From Hippopus hippopus (Eukaryota; Mollusca; Bivalvia; Cardiida; Cardiidae), in NCBI GenBank assembly GCA_946811185.2, contig OX328104.1, positions 11,295,918-11,359,917 of the forward strand: a DNA stretch of 64,000 nucleotides. The letters are read 5' to 3'. Shown in pieces: positions 53,001 through 56,000 of this stretch. Numbering within the stretch: the first letter of the stretch is position 1; every line of letters begins with the position of its first letter. The notes below the pieces were generated by a model that saw only the letters and a list, made by a program, of their open reading frames with translations, was not told the origin of the DNA and searched no databases. The translations under genes were made by a program, and so were the position numbers.

Positions 53001-56000
53001 AAATTTTATGACTCAAATACATGCATGGCACGCCGATAAAATATCAGACTACAGAAAAAAATCTGTATCTACACACTGTGAAATACCATTCCAAATATGG
53101 TATGATGAGGTAATGATGACGTAACTCGCGTGCAGTATAATTATGTATTCATTTGTAAATTGATTGGTCAAAATTTTATGCTGTAATATTCATCCGCCAT
53201 TCCTAAAAACAAGGTTACTTGCTACTTTACCATTATTTGTTTTATTTTGTCTACCAGGCATATTTGGTAAGATGTCAATGATTTGCAAAATTTTGTTGTT
53301 GAAAGGTGTAGGTATGTAACAAAAAGAAAATTATGCTGTAGTAACTTCCCTGGCGCTAGTATTTGCTTCTCGCTGCACAAGAAAATTTTGACTTCTCGCT
53401 TGACCATCGGTCTCGGGCGATCTCAAATTTTCTCAAGCTGCTCGAATCAAATACAAGCACCAAGAAAGTCACTACAGTATAATCATCCATATATCTACAT
53501 GTCCCACTGTACACTGTACAATGGTTTAACTGATTTTTTTCGTTAATTCTAACTTCCTGGATTCTGTTACAATAGGTCCATGGCCCTTGTCAATTAGCAT
53601 CCCATCATTGTCCCTATCAGAAGATTTCAGACTTTGGTCTCTTTACTGCAAAAAGAGGGCTTTAAGTCTAGTGACCCTGAGCAGGAAGGCTTTTGAAAAC
53701 AATGTGGGAAAAGGAGAAAATGCTGGTAACCAGCATTTTCTCCTTTTCCCACAATGTTTTCTATCCTATCATAGAAGCTCATTTCTACCAATTCTAAATT
53801 TCTCATCTACAGATGTTTGGAATATGAAAGAGTGTAAAAATTGTTGTTTGAGAAAGGGTTAAATAACAAAAAATAGAATCCCTTGTCCAAGGAAAAATGC
53901 AATACTGCCAAAAATACAGCATGGGTCACCATACATGTCATTAAGCAAGGCTAGGGACTGTATAAAAGCACAGATCTCACACACTTCAAATCACTTCAAC
54001 ACAAAAATACTCATGTCTTTCTTTTTACTCTAAGCATGCCAAGGGCAAGATTGTTTGCTTTTGATTGACATTGGCTGCAAAAGTGAATGAAATTTTCACA
54101 GTCACTCTAGTATAGATAGTGGAGACTGCAAACAATGTGCCGTCTAATCTTAAACAACACCATCTGTAATTACATTTCTGGGCGTATTCTTGCCAAAACA
54201 GCCTTGAAATAATGCTTATTATGACTTCAAATCAAGATTGTTCACTTCATCTATGCCTCTACCTCGGCCAAAACAAGCCCTTTTTAGCAACCCTAAAGTA
54301 AAAGGCATTTGAAAGCAATGAGGTAAAGGGAGAAAATGGTAGCCACCACCATTTTCTCCTTTTGCCACAATATTTATTACCCTGCAAGAAAACTTCAACT
54401 CATTGCTTCCATTTTGAATGCACCAACTCCAGAAAGCTCTTAATTTGGGGCAGTCTAAGCTAATAGTTGAGGCTTGGTCACACCGAGCTAACAGACGAGT
54501 AACGGATAAAAAATCATTTTATCCGTTCGTGTCCGTTCGTATCCGTTTTATGACCGTTTCTTGTCCGGTGAATACGCTACTTGTCCAGCGACGTCCGGTG
54601 ATGTCCATTCCATCCGATGGGAAGTTTTGAGTATGTTCAAAATTTCCACCAGACAACACAGACAGAGACATGCAAATGACAGACTTTGGATGCATCTGTC
54701 TATTTATACCCTCGGCATGTCTCGTGTCCGGTACATTCCTTGTACGTTGGTGTTCAGTACATTTCTGTTCATCGTACGTTGCAAGAATGTTTTGTCCAGT
54801 TCTCATGCGTTGCACTTCCATTTTATCCGGTACAAGTTCGTTACTTATACGGTGATATCTGTTAACAGACTGTTTATTATCCGGTACATATACGGTAAAC
54901 ATGCATTTTTTCCGTTACATGTGCGGTACTCATTTGGTCATTACATGGCTTCTTTGCTCCGCACACCGATCGCACGAGCATCAAGCGACAGAGAAGATGA
55001 CTTTTGTCACCGGATAACCAAACTCTGCATGTTTTTGTCCGTTTTCCAACCTTAACATATCCGTTAGCCGGTCTGACCAAGCCTTTAGGAGTGGGTTAAA
55101 AACCACTCTAGACATTTTTCTTGGATAGATGGTTTGTCTGTATGTACAATGTAACTAAAATTACCTGTTGAACTTCTGGTTGAATTGGTAAAGGCTGGGT
55201 TGCTGCACCAACAAAAGCACTCTGGGGACGATTGGATTTTTCTTTAAAGGAGAAACTTGGCCGCAAATTCGACACAACGCCTGAAATTGATGATCATGTA
55301 GAAAATTGTATGACTTTTTTTACATTAGGAAGTTTAACTCTTTACCACACAATCCCGAATTTTAACTACCATGGGAAGGAAGCCTTTTGAAAACATTATG
55401 GGAAAAGGAGAAAATGCTGGTAACAAAACAAATTTAATTTTTTCAGTTACCCTTTTTTTGTCGACTGCAAATGCTTTCAATTTGGACCAGTCTATAATTT
55501 TTTCATTTGGTAAAGAGTTAATAATGAAGAAGCATAACTGAGATCTTAAGTATCATCATGAAGACCCTTTTGCAAATGGAGAAAATCTTTCACAACAAAT
55601 GAGCTGCACTTTGGAAAACAAAGAGGATTTAACTGCATCATCCTGATGCATTATACCAAGCAAGTCATCACATAATTATGGAGCCATAAAATCCAACTAG
55701 GCAGACAACCGTCAGAAACATTAGGTTGAATGATCCTTGGACATGCAAAAAATTTACTTAACCCTTTACCAAACAATCCCTGGTTTTTACGACCCAGAGG
55801 ACGAAGCCTTCTGAAAACATTGTGGGAAAAGGAGAAAATGCTGGTTACCAGCATTTTCTCCTTTTCCCACAATGTTTTCTACTCTTCTAAAGTAAAGTTT
55901 CAATATTTGAGTCACGTTTATTTTGGTGTCTGCAAATGCTTTCAATTTGGACAAGTCTCTTAAAATTTTGTCGTTTCGTAAAGAGTTAAAGCAAAAAGTT

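Noticed and set aside
54519..55055. Open frames of 127 and 164 codons on opposite strands
   Set aside because: They overlap each other inside a short inverted-repeat element full of CCGTT words. The composition reflects that bias, and neither shows a recognisable domain.
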